A DNA stretch of 64,000 nt from Argyresthia goedartella (GCA_949825045.1 OX463822.1:2733001-2797000), one strand, 5' to 3'. Positions 23,301-38,300 are shown, counted from the stretch's first letter. A program made the numbers and translations. Notes: generated from the sequence alone by a model not told the origin.

Positions 23301-26300
23301 TATACGCTTATATACAACTTACTACAAAACTACGTGATGAATATAAATATACCTTATCTGTGACGGTCGTCAACTTATCTTAACATTACGTGGAAATATG
23401 ACTAACATAGTCGACCGGCACATAAGCTATGTCTGGATTTGACAAATGTCGAAATCGAAAGATATGCCGTGAATTAGAGGCGTAGAATAAATTACTAGTT
23501 CACTAAGCCCCAGTTTCTGAAACAGTACTCAAATGTAGCAGGCGCTTAATCGAAAACTAATTCAAAATACGTGGTTGGCTGAATAAATTTAATAGAATAG
23601 AACTTTATTTCATAAAAAAATAATAACGTATGGGTTACGCAAACATCCCACAGAACCAAGTGTAAGTATGGTTTGTCTAAATCAAGTATAAGAGTTAACA
23701 AGTCGTAACAGCTTATTGTAATTAATATTAATTTTCTGTTATTATATGTGTATTAATTAATTGTTATTTTCATTTCGGAAACCGGGCGTTGGTAAACTTA
23801 ATTAGTTAAGTTTTTTTTTTATTATCGAAGAGACCTCCAAAAGGTAACGGTGTTTGACAAAATATTTAATATTTATTCCAAAAAGGTTTCGAAAGGCTCT
23901 AGGGAGCATCACTGAGTTACTCAGTGTAATGTTTGTTATTAAGTAATTTATTTATTGGTGAACGCACACTTACACGCAACGTCCGCAGCAAACGAGCCGA
24001 ATGGATCAAATTTTAGAATTATTTATAAGAAATCATATGGAACCTCGCACACCTGTCTGCGTTGCATCATCAGAATCCGGAGAACCTTAGAAATATTGAT
24101 GACGTCATAATATCCGTTCGGTGCAGATAGGTTTGCGTTCACCATAAAGGTGAATTTTCCAACAGACTAAAAAAATCACTTGAGATTCAATTGAAAAGCA
24201 TCTATGGTCTAGCAGATACCCGCTCGCCTGTCACGCAGGAGATGCGGGTTCGGATCCCGGTGCTGACTATTTACCATGCGTGAGGTCCCTGATTCGATCC
24301 CCGGCTGGGGATAAAGAAAAAAAACAGGTCTTGGATGTTTATACGTGTGTGACGTCGCTGTTTCTGGTTCCCACGACACAGGGTAACCTAGTGTGGGGCC
24401 AGAAGCAATGTATGTGCCTGTCTGTAAATGTTTAGGTTTAAGTATTAGAGTACGTTACACTGGCGTACATGGCGTAGTGAAAAAGAGGCCTTTGCCGGGC
24501 GGTGGGTGAATGTGGGCTGTTTGATTGATTGGCGTGATACTTATGATGCCTTTACCTAAATTACAACGCTAGCGGTTCAAGCGGATGCCAAAAAAATATT
24601 TTTATTCATTTTTTTTACCCCCCGCTGGGTTCGAACCCAGGACCTCCCGCATGGTAGGCAGAACCACAACCGTTGCGCCACAGAGGTCGTTTTGAGTGTC
24701 AATCACAGATTAACGAAACTCGTGGTGTCAATACACGACTATTTATTTATCGAGGATCTTTTCCTTCTGTGACCTCTTTAAATTGTCCGGGTAACAATAG
24801 CATCGGGTCAAGTTTTGTATAAAGGTGTAGACATACTTTAAGGGGTTGTTAGGGACATCATTCTAAGCAACTTTCTCTATGCAATCGATTTGATCAGAGC
24901 AACTTTTTCTTTCACTTATCCATATAACTCAGCTCGCCGCCCGCCCGGGCCAAAACGTATGGAGGAAAGAAAAATAAAGTTGCTATGATCAAAGCGGTGT
25001 CTTAGTAAATGTTCTTCAGAATGATGTCCCTAACAACCCCTTAAAATATGACTGCACCTTTCTGTAAATTCCTGTATTGTTAGGTATTAATACGTTTCTA
25101 AAAGACTTATTTTCATTCTCCTTATGATAATATTTAAGAAAGACTTATCGTTTACATGTAGGTATGGAATTTATAAAAATATGCCATGACCATTAATCGA
25201 AGATAAGTTAAATATGAATTGACTCAGCGGTCTAGAATTCTGGGCCCTCTGTGTAATCAATTCTCATTTTACCTACACAATTTGTAAAAGATCATTGTGA
25301 TAACTCGATACATAACATTATCGAATTAACAAAATGGTATCCACCATTGATCTTATTTTGGCAAGAGGCCACACTCTTGGTTGCTTTATAAAAACGCTAG
25401 TGATCGACCACACTCTTGGTTGCGTTATAAAAACGCTAGAGATCGACCACACTCTTAGTTGCGTTATAAAAACGCTAGTGATCGACCTCACTCTTGGTTG
25501 CGTAATAAAAACGCTAGAGATCGACCACACTCTTAGTTGCGTTATAAAAACGCTAGTATCGACCACACTCTTGGTTGCGTTATAAAAACGCTAGAGATCG
25601 ACCACACTCTTAGTTGCGTTATAAAAACGCTAGTGATCGACCACACTCTTGGTTGCGTAATAAAAACGCTAGAGATCGACCACACTCTTGGTTGCGTTAT
25701 AAAAACGCTAGTGATTTCCCGCGCTTGGTCTGAGTTTATGGTCACGCGCGACCAGCTTGACAGCGATGGTAAAAAAATAGTTTGAAAATATTGTCGATAG
25801 ACGAAATTGACGAAATATAAGAGTTTACAATAAGAATATCAGTTATATATGATACAAGACTTGACAGGTGTACAATTATACAAAATTGTTTATTCGTCAA
25901 CAAAGTGACGATAATTACAAATATTTACTTACTAGCTGATGCCCGCAACTTCATCTGCGTGTTGTTCCAAAGAATTATCTTTTACAGAGTAACATTACCC
26001 TCCTTCTGGTGCAGTCGGATAAAAAGTATTATACAAGGTGACATTTAATTAGCTGACCATATTTTGGGGAATGATAATACCCATCATTATGACCAACTTT
26101 CCCCAATAAACATATGGTCGCGAACGATTTTTTTTCGAGATTCCCACAGTAACTTGTAATCGCGTCAATGTACTGAGGGACGCCATTTTTTTTTTCACTT
26201 GCGACCATGTTTTTTGGGGAAAGCTGTTCATACTGATGGGTTCTATTATCTATATTTATTATGTTAATCTGGTCTTCTATTATATAATGTTAATCTGGCT

Positions 26301-29300
26301 CAAACTATCCCTGTGCTAAATTGCATTCAAATCCGTTCAGCTGTTTTAGCGTGATTGAGGCACAAATACACGAACATTCAAACATCCAAATATCTAAACA
26401 TCACTACTTTCACATTTGTAACATTAGTTGGGTAGTCGGAAAAGTAGGATTTGATTACATACATTGTCTTCTATGTCTAAGAATTTATACAGCTTTTGTG
26501 TTGCTAGATTTGTGATTTTATTACAAATCTGTCACTGTCAATTTGTGGAATCTATTACAATTACATACAAATATATAAGTTTTGAAGGTATGGGTTCTCA
26601 AAACGCTAGAAGTGCTATTATAAACTGTTACTCTCCTCTTCACAAATTTTATGTATTATATATATTCATTGAAATTAACATGCACAGTAAAATACAAAAT
26701 GTCAAAAATCCACACAAAGCTTCGTCACAAAATAATTAATACAAATTATACAAACTTTATTTATAAAGGAAAATATTAAACGGCACATCAATAATACTGG
26801 TTTGCACAGAAATATCCCTTATATTTGCTGCGGCAGCTTAGGTGAAGGGTAAATGCGCCCTTCCTTCGTGTTAGGTTCAACATGTAAGAACAACAACAAA
26901 TACTTAAAACATAAACTGAAGTACTAATTACATATTTAAGGCGATGATGGAATAAAAATGCGCTGTCGAGTGGAAGTGAGATGCAATAATTACTCGCGAA
27001 TAAGAAAAAGCGGGATGCCAATAATGCACTCGCGACTAATCTGAAACAACGTAAGCGCCAAAACGTAAAAAAAAATGATAAAAAATAAACTATTTCAGGG
27101 AATTAACTTTCAAATTGAAAATCGTTAGAAATAACAATTGTTCATACATTGCAATTATCAGAGAGTCATATTCACTTACTACTGCGGTGTAATAGGATAA
27201 AACCATAAAAAAAGGTTTGACTTTGTATTTATTTTCTATCGAGAAAATTTTATCCAAACATGTTTTCCAATTAAGAATCTCTAGATTATATAGTCAAATT
27301 ACATATACCAGAAATTAATTACGATTTGCCCAGTATTTCCTGAAAAACACATGAAAACAGCACCCCATATTTATTTAATCAGCGTCTTAAACATAAAAAG
27401 TGTTTTTGTTGATCCTTTTTTGGTGTGCAAATCAGTGTTTTTGAAGTGCGATTAAATATTAACCATTGATAAATGATAAATGAATTTCACATACAAACCG
27501 CCACAAGAATCACACAGCCCAAAGGTACCCATTAAGTACCTGTTGTGCGGTAAGCAGCATTACCGCACGACACAGCGAGTGAGGTCCCTGCACTAGGAAT
27601 TTTATGTTGTATGTTATTTATTACATGTACCAAAATTAGATCTACCTATTTTGCAAAGCACAACCATCACACATTCTTCCACAAAATACATTCACTTTAA
27701 TACATTTTATAATTAAATCCTATTCCAAATGAGTGCCCAGCAAATTGTTTCAAGGGAAAACTTTGGGTACAATAGTCCAAGTTTCTAGAGATCTTAATAT
27801 GAAGGTTTTAGGGACTGAAGTACAATATCAGTGTCTTCAGTAACTTGGTTATATAAGTAAATGTACGGGAAATGAAAGATGTTTTCGGAGTTCGAAATGC
27901 TCGTAGTTGTCACGTTTTGATGATGGCTACTAACTAAACAATGAAAACTTGGTTGGAAATTGGAAATTCGGTCATGGTGATTCGGAGTTCGATCATTTAT
28001 GAGAACTGTTTATTTGTCCAATCTTGTTTATTTGCTTATTGATCCAACGATCTACTCTACAGATTGTAGTTTTACCAACTTCCTTCCAAAAATATTATTT
28101 CTAACTTCACTATATTCCTGCAGCAAGAGCAATTTTTTGCTTTCGGACTTCATGGCATTACATGGTGTCACGCCTTTTCCCATACGGGCAGAGACTCATA
28201 CAGAGGCACAATTGTTATTATTATTCAATACTTCCTTTTTATTGATAGGGGGCTAGCCCATCGCCGAAGATATGGAGATTACAATTTTCTTATGATGGTT
28301 TCTATCACCGTTAGAGCGTCCGTATAATGTTCTTAGGATAAACTTATCTTATCGGAGCTTTCGGACTTCATTCCAGCAAACTTTACTAACTTCACCATAC
28401 TTACAGGCAGAGGAAGGGCGCGTCGTGCGCTTGCGCATGGAAGCCGTGCGCCTCCCGTGCGCCGGGCAGGCGTTGCGCGCACGCGACGGCGACTCACTGG
28501 GCTCCCCGCTGCTGGCTTCTTGGGATGGACCGGATAGCTCTGCGAAGGTATGGTGGCCTGTGCAACTACTTGCAAAGAACGATTGTTATTTCTCGTTTCG
28601 AACCATCAAATAATCAATCAATTAAATGTCTTTATTACTGTAGATATTATCATATACTAAGCAATCGTCATTTTTGCCTCTTCTCTATATTGCACCACTG
28701 TGGGAGAAGCAGGGTGTAGCAACTTCCACAGACTGATTTTTAAATCTCTTGTAAAAATTGGTTGTGTTTAAGTAATACAAATATAATTATATATAATAAT
28801 AATACCTTGGACACTATTTACACACATTGATCTAGCCCCAAACTAGGATTCCCTGTATCTTGGGTACTAGAGAACGATACACATACTTATAGAGATAAAT
28901 ATTATACTTAGATAGATAAACAACCATGACTAGGGTACAAATATCCGTTCTCATCAAACAAATATTTGCCCCCACCGGGACTCGAACCCGGGACCCTTGG
29001 CTTCGTAGGCAGGGTCACTGCCGACTCGGCCATTGGGGTCGTCTAAATAATAATTATATTTGTATTACTTAATTAATATTAATTATACAGGAATAAAGAT
29101 TTTATATTTTTACAGAAAGTTCTGTGTTGAGTCAGATTAAATCCCATACAGTCCTGTTATTTCAGTAATCTTAAACATTGTAATTTAATTATTCTAATTT
29201 ACCTATGTGGGATCCCCACTGCAATTTGCTATCAATAGTTATTCCAAGAAACTTCGCCTCATTTACAAATTCTAACATGTTGCTGTCTAACACTAAACTA

Positions 29301-32300
29301 GTCTCAACTCCCCTAACATTGAAAGTGAGAATTCGATGCACTTGGTCTTACCAGCGTTTAACAAAGAATTATTAACTGTGAACCAATTAATCATATCAGG
29401 TGCTTATTTTTTACGGATAGGTCAGCTCTGCGAATATTATGTCGATTATGGTTAGGAGAAGAATGTGTTATATAGCGATATAGTATGCACCGCTGGATTA
29501 TCTGGGAAAAGCCTGCTGGAAGCATGGAAGCCGTGCGTCGATCAGTCGGCTAACTGGGTTCACCGCTTGGTACGAACCGGTACTTGCGATGAAAAAGCGC
29601 GATATTATCGTGTGATTTTTTGCCTTGTTGATAATCACGAGAATCAGATAAGAAATAAGTTTTTACTAAGTAGTTAACTTTATGATGATCGCAACGTGCG
29701 GTTTTCGGATGCAGTAAAGAGGGTTTATGGTACGTGTGTAAATAAACATATTTTTGTCGAATGGTTTTGTGGTTCTTATGAATAACGATTTACGAAACTC
29801 ATTACAAGTTTGTTTACCTATTCAATGAAAATAGTTGTTACGAATAAAAGCTTTCCCATAAACAATCGTTCTTTGGTTTTAGTTTTCGTTCTCTATATTT
29901 TCCAGCTGCTTGGCATAAAACTACAGACCAAGCAAACTTGAAACATAAAATAGCACTTGAAGCAAAAGTTTCCATGCCACATGCTTCATTGCCATTCATA
30001 AAGTTTAGTTTTGCGTGTCACGACCAACGCTGTGTGAAACTAAATGTGTTTGTAATCAAAGAGTCTGGAATCTTCTCGAAAATACTGGGCCCCAATCCTA
30101 TTAGTAAAATGGTGGCTCAATGACAATGACAATGACGTGACAACGACGGCGAACGGTCCTTTAGGTAGCAATTATTTTGCGCGTAGAGAATCACTTTTAA
30201 TACAATTGGACTGACCCGTACCACATTCACTAAACACGTTCTTATATAGATTTGGCAGCTGTCAAAATGTATCAAAATGTATGAAAGATGCCAAACTTAA
30301 ATCTGTTTAGCACGCCAAACTGATTAAGCAAATGTCGCGGGAGTCGCGAGCGCACGCTCATTGGAGTTGGTTGATATCCCGTAATTTATTGTTGTTAACA
30401 TTATGACTGTTTATGAATTTACATCTGAAATAAATAAATATTATTATTATTATTATTAAATGTAGTAAATCGGTAGAAGTCAACCTAAAAATAGTATAAA
30501 TGAAGTTTTTTTTGTAACGTGTTAGTGTCGTGAGAATACGGATTACAGAAACGTAAGATAATGATATGATATGAGATGGATATCTAAAGTGGGCCGCCAT
30601 TGTCATTGAGTCGTCATATTTTTAGTAGCATCCAGACCCTAGAATCCTTGTAGGTAATAGAACTTTCTGGTTTCTCCACATACGACGAATAGAAATTCGC
30701 TCGTATTCCAAAGTAATGTTTTGTATGTAAGAACATAATTCATTTATTATTACAACTCTTAGTGAAAGAAAATTAGCTTTTACCTTCTCTCTCAAGAGTG
30801 CTGCATTTCCTCTGAAATCTGCCATTATGCCTTTGTTGTATGGCTTTGGTACGTTTGCTCAAACATACTTTTGAAATACTCGTAGAAATTTGTACACTCC
30901 TTTTAAAAAGCAAATGAGATTAAATGTTTGGTTATATAAAGTAACATTTGTACATATAAAGTAACAAAAACAAAGTCTCTAAGCGACCAGATTCTTATAT
31001 ACCAGTGTGTATAATTAGAACTGTATTTTCAGAATTATGGATTTCAAACTATTCTAAACTAGTTACGACTTATTCTACGTATAGGTAGATATTTTGGGCT
31101 TATGTTTAAACGATTACCAAAAACGCACCTATTTTACTACCAATAAATTCAAAATGACTGCCAGAATGGATAAATGTCCACCAAATTGTGTTTGGATATA
31201 TGATCACCAAACTTCATTTTATGTTTTGTTTACTTAAGTTTATGTTTTGTTGCTTTTACATGTTCAACCTAACACGAAGGATAAAGGGGGCTTCGCCGCG
31301 CTCACCCCCTTTACCCTTCACCTAAGCTACCGCAGTATTTTGCCCTGATATTTTTTGCAACTTTTGGTGTTCATTTATCCATTTTGGATGGGAAAAAAAT
31401 ATTTTGGTGATCATTATATTTGTTGCCGATATTACGTAGCAAACCCACCTTTTACTTTCCAGACCGGTGAAGACGTAGAAACCACAACAGACATCACCGG
31501 AGTTGTGGAGATCGCTGGCGGCAGATACATTCTGGTGGAGTTGCGATCTGGGGATACGAGCGAGCGGTGCGCGGGAGGCTTCCTTGCGCATGCTACTCAG
31601 ATTGGTAAGTTGGTGATTTCATTGATAATTAAATTCGAAAGGCCAAACTATAGCAGGTATCCATTTTTCCGAAAATAATATGCCAGCCGCTGGAAATTTA
31701 ATGGTATGCAGTGTAACCTGCCGTGTTCCCTTTATCATCCAACCGTGAATTTCATCTCTAGCCAACGAACGCTTCACTAAGTTGATTCCTATTGGTAACG
31801 GAGCGGTGCCTTTACTTGATGCAGATATCAATATGGCACGAGACTTCGGAGGGGTCATTAAAGTGTGTTTTTCACCCATCCTCTAACAGGAACATGTGTC
31901 TTTGTATGCTGTGTAACTAAAACTTATTCAACTTTTTTGACACGAGACTATACGAAATGTAATCTTTGCTATGGATTCCCAGAACCAATCCGCAACGCAT
32001 CAGCAGCCTGGGCCTCGATCTCCACTGCGTCCTGGTGGCGACAAGGCCACGGTGCAAGAGTAGCAGCTCTAGCTTTGGCTGCCGCGGCAACAATGGCGGC
32101 TGTGGCACTGGCACTGCATTCAGCGCACCGGACGAGAGCGTATCAGAGAGCGGCGGATAAGGAGTCCTTGACTGATAGTGATGGTGATACTTAGCTTTGT
32201 GGTCATTGTAAAATCCTTTTTCACCAATTAATCAACCGATCCCTGGGAGATCCCTTGGAAGATCCGCTCTGATCCATCTGCATCCATTGGAGAATTTCCT

Positions 32301-35300
32301 GGATAGCCTTCTGTTAAATAACGGGCATGGAAAGGATGAATAAGCCAAGATTGTAGCAAGTGGAGGCCCTGAACCTCTGCATGTCACTCTTTTGGGAGAA
32401 AGGCTATGTTTGTATGAATTGCTGGCTCAACGTGGGTTGACATGACGGGAAGGAGATTCAGCTTTGGCTGCGGCAATAATGGCGGCTGTGGCGTTGCCAA
32501 TGGATACTGCACACCGGACGAGAGTGTCTCAGAAATAAAGGGTGGTGAATAGGAAGTTCTTGACTTTGATGTTATACACTAGTCTTCTTTTTCTTTCTTT
32601 TTTAATTATAAACTTTTTTATTTTAATTTTATTATTATTGTTTATTTGCACAGCAATAGGGAAACAGTTCCGAATAGCTGCACAAATTGCACAAAGATAT
32701 ATCATTATCATATTACACTTATAAACCTAGGGCAAGACGATGACTGTTACTCTTCCACGACAATTATCTTAATCTTAATTTCCAAAAATCAGCGTCACAT
32801 CTGTTCACAAACGAAGGGCACCGTTGTCCTAAAGAGCAATACCACATCGCCGTCGCCACATATGTAGGCACAAATCCAATTTTATCCGAAGATCTATTTG
32901 TACAAACTTGTCACATTTCTTCCAGCCTGCTCAGCCTCTCTAGAGCTTGGAGACGTTGCGAGCGGTTCCCGCAGCACCCTGCTCTCGGAGGTAGTGGGCG
33001 GAGTGTCACTGCGCAGACTGCTGCCTACAGGGCGCACGCGGCACACCAGGCTGAGAGACGAGCGGACCCCGGAAAATACTGACACGAGGTTAGGAAATGA
33101 AGTCTTGGACTAACTCCTAAAATATGTACCCAGGTTTTCTTATGTAGCTGGAGAGAGGAGATGACTATTATATAACAGTCATCTCCTCTTCTCCAAAAGA
33201 ATAGTTATATCACTATTCTTTTTGAGGCACAGTGAGAAAACTGAGTCGAAGTGTGGGTTTTCACGGACTTCCAGATCTTAGAAATAATAATTATCTATTA
33301 TTCTACAAAATAAGTTTGTAAATGGCAAACTTGTTCTACAGGTAAACAAGGGAATGGATCCGTACTGGTGCAATTCTAAAGGCGTCAAAAGTCTAAATAT
33401 TACGCCTCTAGAATCCTCATTAGATATCTACTCAAAGGTAGTGCAATTACAAACGCTTGGGGTCGATGATCTCAAAAACAATGGATCAACCTTTCCTGAA
33501 TAGCTGTTAAAACGTTGAGAGGCCCTCAAAAAGCGAACCCTCTCTCAGTTGACTGAGTTCGAATGAATTTACTAACGAACACTTGGGAGCGCGTGTCATT
33601 ATCAGTAAAGAGTGGTGGAGTGGAGCTGAATGTGAAGGGTTCTGTTATTTACGCGATTAGGAATAACAAAGTGGCCGCTTTTTGTGTGTCAAGGCAAATC
33701 AAATTAGCAAATGAAAGTTTGAATTGTTTTGGCAAAATTCGACGGCATTTTAGCTTAGTAAATGAGTGCTCACTTGGTCTTGGTGGGTCTAGATGGAAAA
33801 GTCGAAAGCAGAAAGTTTGACTTCGGAATTTTATTTATATTAACATTATCTACAACTAATTTTGATTCGTTACACTTTTTACCTATTCGCATTTGTTGTC
33901 TAGGATTATGAGCTCCGAACTTTTCAACGGTGGATGAGGAATTAGCATATATGTATTTGTATATACAATGTGTTGTTTTGTAAGGAAATGCCCGACTCAG
34001 GGGTTACTTACACGAAAATGACGCAAAACCTTCACGCTCCTGTTTTCAGTGAAAAATACCTAAAAATAATTTAATTGTGGATTTAGTTTTATCGCTTGCT
34101 ACCGCGCTCTCAATATCTGGTACTCCGCGCGCGGCGCTTCAGGCGTAATTCGGGACAATTTGAACACAGCAGTTTTTTAATTAAATATGATACGAGGTAA
34201 AAATTAAAAAAAAAATGTTGCCGTAAACTATCGCCCCCGAGTCGGGCGTAACTTAACGAAAGAACACCCTGTAATTTTTAAGAGCAATGAGCTATGTAAA
34301 AAAAAACAAACGTTATTAAACAGAGAAAACCATTTTGAAATAATTGTAATCCTAACTTAATTCCGTTTTCCCAACCGTACAAAACAACTCCACGCTAAAC
34401 AATATGGTTTCACTAGGGGTAAATCGACTACGGATGCAGGTATTTCCCTTGTATCTCATATTTATTCTGCATGGGAGGCCGCACAGGATGCTATCGGAGT
34501 TTTTTGCGACCTGTCGAAGGCGTTTGATTGTGTTGATCATAATACGCTATTAATTAAATTAAATCATTACGGAGTTAGAAATAAAGCGTTGGATCTACTA
34601 AGATCATACCTAAGCAATAGAATTCAAAAGGCAGAAGTTAACGGCGTAAAATCTGATGGATCGGGTGTTAAAATTGGCGTTCCACAAGGTTCCATATTAG
34701 GCCCTTTCTTATTCCTGGTATATATTAATGATCTGCCTTTCATGGTGGAGAAATTAACTGACATAGTGTTGTTTGCTGATGATACTTCAATGGTCTTCAA
34801 AATTGAAAGACAAAAAGGAGATTTTGATGATGTTAATGGTGTATTGTCTTTAACCTTGAATTGGTTCACAGTTAATAATTTATTGTTAAACGCTGGTAAA
34901 ACCAAGTGTATCAAATTCTCACTTCCAAATGTCAGGCAAGTTGAGACCAGTTTGGTGTTAGACAACAGCACGTTAGAATTGGTAAATGATACGAAGTTTC
35001 TTGGAATAACCATTGATAGCAAATTGCAGTGGGGACCCCACATAGATAAATTGGCTGGTAAATTAAGTTCTGCGGCTTACGCTGTTAGGAACATCAGACA
35101 AAGCACGGATGTGGCTACATCTAGGCTAGTATATTTTAGTTACTTTCATAGTGTGATGTCCTATGGTATCTTGTTGTGGGGGAAAGCAGCGGATATTCAA
35201 ACTATTTTTATTTTACAGAAAAGAGCTATTCGAGCAATTTATAATTTAAAACGAACAGACTCCTTAAGAGAGCTTTTTAAAGAAATTGACATACTAACAG

Positions 35301-38300
35301 TAGCTAGTCAATTTATTTTCGAAAATATAATGTATGTACGCAAGAACCTTACAAAATTTTCCAAACTTAGCGACAGCTGTAATGTTAACCTAAGAAATAA
35401 TCACAGACTATGTGCGCCCCGTTTTAGACTCGCGAAGGTTAGCAATTCTTTCAAGGGTCAGTGCATTCTCTACTACAATAAGATACCTCTGGAGATTTTG
35501 AAATTGCCATTTGAGCAATTTAAAAAGCATGTTAAAGCGACTTTGTCGAAAAAGGGATATTACAATGTTCAAGATTACTTAAATGACAGGACTGTATGGG
35601 GTTAATCTGGCTCAACACAGACCTTGCTGTTAATAATTTTTAAATTATTTATTCCTGCTTATTAATCATAACAATTAAATTTTTAATATTTGTATTAGTT
35701 AAGCACAACCTATTTTTAAAAGAGATCTAAAAATAAATCTGTGGGAGTTTCTACGCCCTTCTTCTCCCACAGTGGTCCAATGTAGAGAAGAGGCAAAAAA
35801 TGACGTTTGCTAAGTATATGTAAATATCTACAGTAATAAAGTACTTTGACTATTGACTATTGACTATTGACATCAAAAATACTGCACTAAAATACTATCC
35901 GTCAAAACATAATGTACTTCTTTTGTCCCTACTACGGCGTAGTTTTCCTGTGAGTCGGTAACGCCGATGTCAGTCGGAACGTAAACAAATGTAAATAAGA
36001 TTATAATTTTTCGGTTAATATATGTCTTATATACGTTAATTAATAATAAACATATGTAAGATATCTATTACCCGAAATATTCAAACAAGCTTCTTTAAAT
36101 AGCCTGCAATTTCACAAAATAAAATAAAGAGTATTAGTACGTATTTTTAACGTGGCTCATTTAACTCAATAAATTAGAATATAAGAATAAGAATAATTTT
36201 TATTGTTCAAAATAACAGGGTTAACATATTTGAAGTCCCTGCCTCCCAAAGTAGGCAAAACCTGTATCATGGGAGACAGGAGAATGTCTTTGGGGCATTT
36301 TTTCTTCAGATGAGCTGTTTTTAAGTTAAAATTATGCATTCTTTGTTCACCCCAGAGGGGTCACCTTTAGTATGATTGAATCCAAACAAAGTTCCAAAGT
36401 CAAACTAACTTTCTGCTTTCGACTTGTCCATCTAGAATCGTTCGTGGACTAGTCTATTTCATGGGTCTCAAAGGGCAACGCCAGTATGGAATTTGAGCAG
36501 AACCGTTATTTGAACAGCAGTCTGTGCATTCGGCCATATTTCAAGCTAAGAATCAATTTATTGCGAGACTGCAAACAACACGTGGCGTTTTCTTTGAGTC
36601 TCAATCAAAAAGGGGTAGTACGAATGTCTCATTAATCGATGCAAATTCACTATTGTTTGATCACGTATCATTTACACTCACAAACATACAGTCGTCTGTT
36701 TATCATTTATTTATGTTTATGTTTATCCATGGTTGAATTAGAACTTTCATTAAACGAAGAAATATTTTAGGGCTAAACACTGCGGTAGCTTAGACCGAAT
36801 GGTCTTCGTGTTAGTTCGACATGTATATCATAAAAAACACCGGGTTGTTCTGATTACAAATTCTTTAAAAATACATGTTTTCGTGAATCTCAACCCTTTC
36901 TGATTATATCATGAAATGATCAATCTATTGTTGACGATATCACGATAGGGTACGACATACAAAGATACGGCTACTGTTAAGAGTAGTTGGTACTTTGTTT
37001 TAAATTTGTTTTTAAGAGCTGCAAATAACCTTTAGTTTAAGGATGTTAGCACCATTCAAGAACGGTGTCACATAAGTACGTGGAGGGATATTGAAACACT
37101 ATCGAGCGCTGGCATTTGGTACTCGTTGGAGTATCCTCGCAGTTCGTTTAGACAAGCAAGGGCCGTACACCAGCAAGTCATAATTAATCTTGGAAAGTAT
37201 TAAGGACACAGAATACTTAGGGATTTACAGAGCCTCACTTTAATTTCGACACATATGTTACTAAAAGGTTTTGAATTGTTTGACATATTTGTATCTACCA
37301 CACCACATATTTGTATCTACACGTAAGCAATTAATAAATGGTTATTTATCATAATAATTTGATTACATAGCGTGACGCCTTTTCCCATACGGGTTGGCAA
37401 AAGCAAAATTGTGCCCATTTTGAGCCAGTTATTCAATACTCCATTTTGCGTGACAGGGGGCTAGCCCATCGCCGCAGCTATGGAGTAATGAAGGTTTCCT
37501 CACGATGTTTTCGATCACCTTTAGAACGTCTGTATAATGTACTTAAGATAAATTAACTATCTCATTGGTACATAGTCAGGAATCGAACCTGCATCTCCTG
37601 TGTGAGAAGCAGGCCACCGAGCCATATGATTTGATGATAATTTGTATTCCCTGAACTTTAAATTACTGCGATAGTTCAATGGAATATATCGAAATGTAGA
37701 TTGCGTTTTATTTTAATTTAGTTTTGCGTTTTATGTTAATAATTCGGTGTTCCCACCCAACATATTTTGGAGAAACGCAACATTTTGATACTAAAATGAC
37801 ACACCAGAAAGTATTCCACATCCTACAGTTTTCTTAGACTGTTTCGTTGTCATAAAATGTACAGAGCCACTGAATTTCGAACTAGATATTAACAATGCAT
37901 TGAGTGGGATTGTCGAATGGCTTCAGGATAACAATCTAAAAATTAACCTACAAAAAACTCAAGTTGTGCAATGCCATTAACCACAGAAAACCCACCGAAA
38001 CTGAACATAAACTGTGATCACAATAACGTAGAAATAGTGCAAACAATAAAATTCCTCGAACTGCACCTAAACTAACACTGCGGCTAGAAACTGAACATAG
38101 AAAAACTGTGCTGTAAGATAAACAGATTTGTTTACTTCGCTTTTTTCTCAGGTGGCACTCCGAACGTAAACAAGTTATTTGAATTAGCTTATCAATATTT
38201 TTATTTTTCTGTTGTGACAGTGGCTCTGTGTTTCATATCAATTTTTGAAGTGGACCGTAAAGATAATAACTCGATAAGGTAGTGTGAGTGTTATCCCGCC

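Noticed and set aside
24205..24268. tRNA-Asp-like sequence with anticodon GTC
   Set aside because: The anticodon arm and B-box are present, but the acceptor stem does not pair and it is joined to other SINE sequence; a SINE head.
25363..25716. CRISPR-like array
   Set aside because: The units are contiguous with no unique spacers, and the genome is eukaryotic.
25318..25785. Overlapping 67-83-codon frames on both strands that look like a repetitive protein
   Set aside because: They arise because the 39-bp repeat unit divides by three. A one-base loss near 25557 breaks the + frame, and both strands are equally open.
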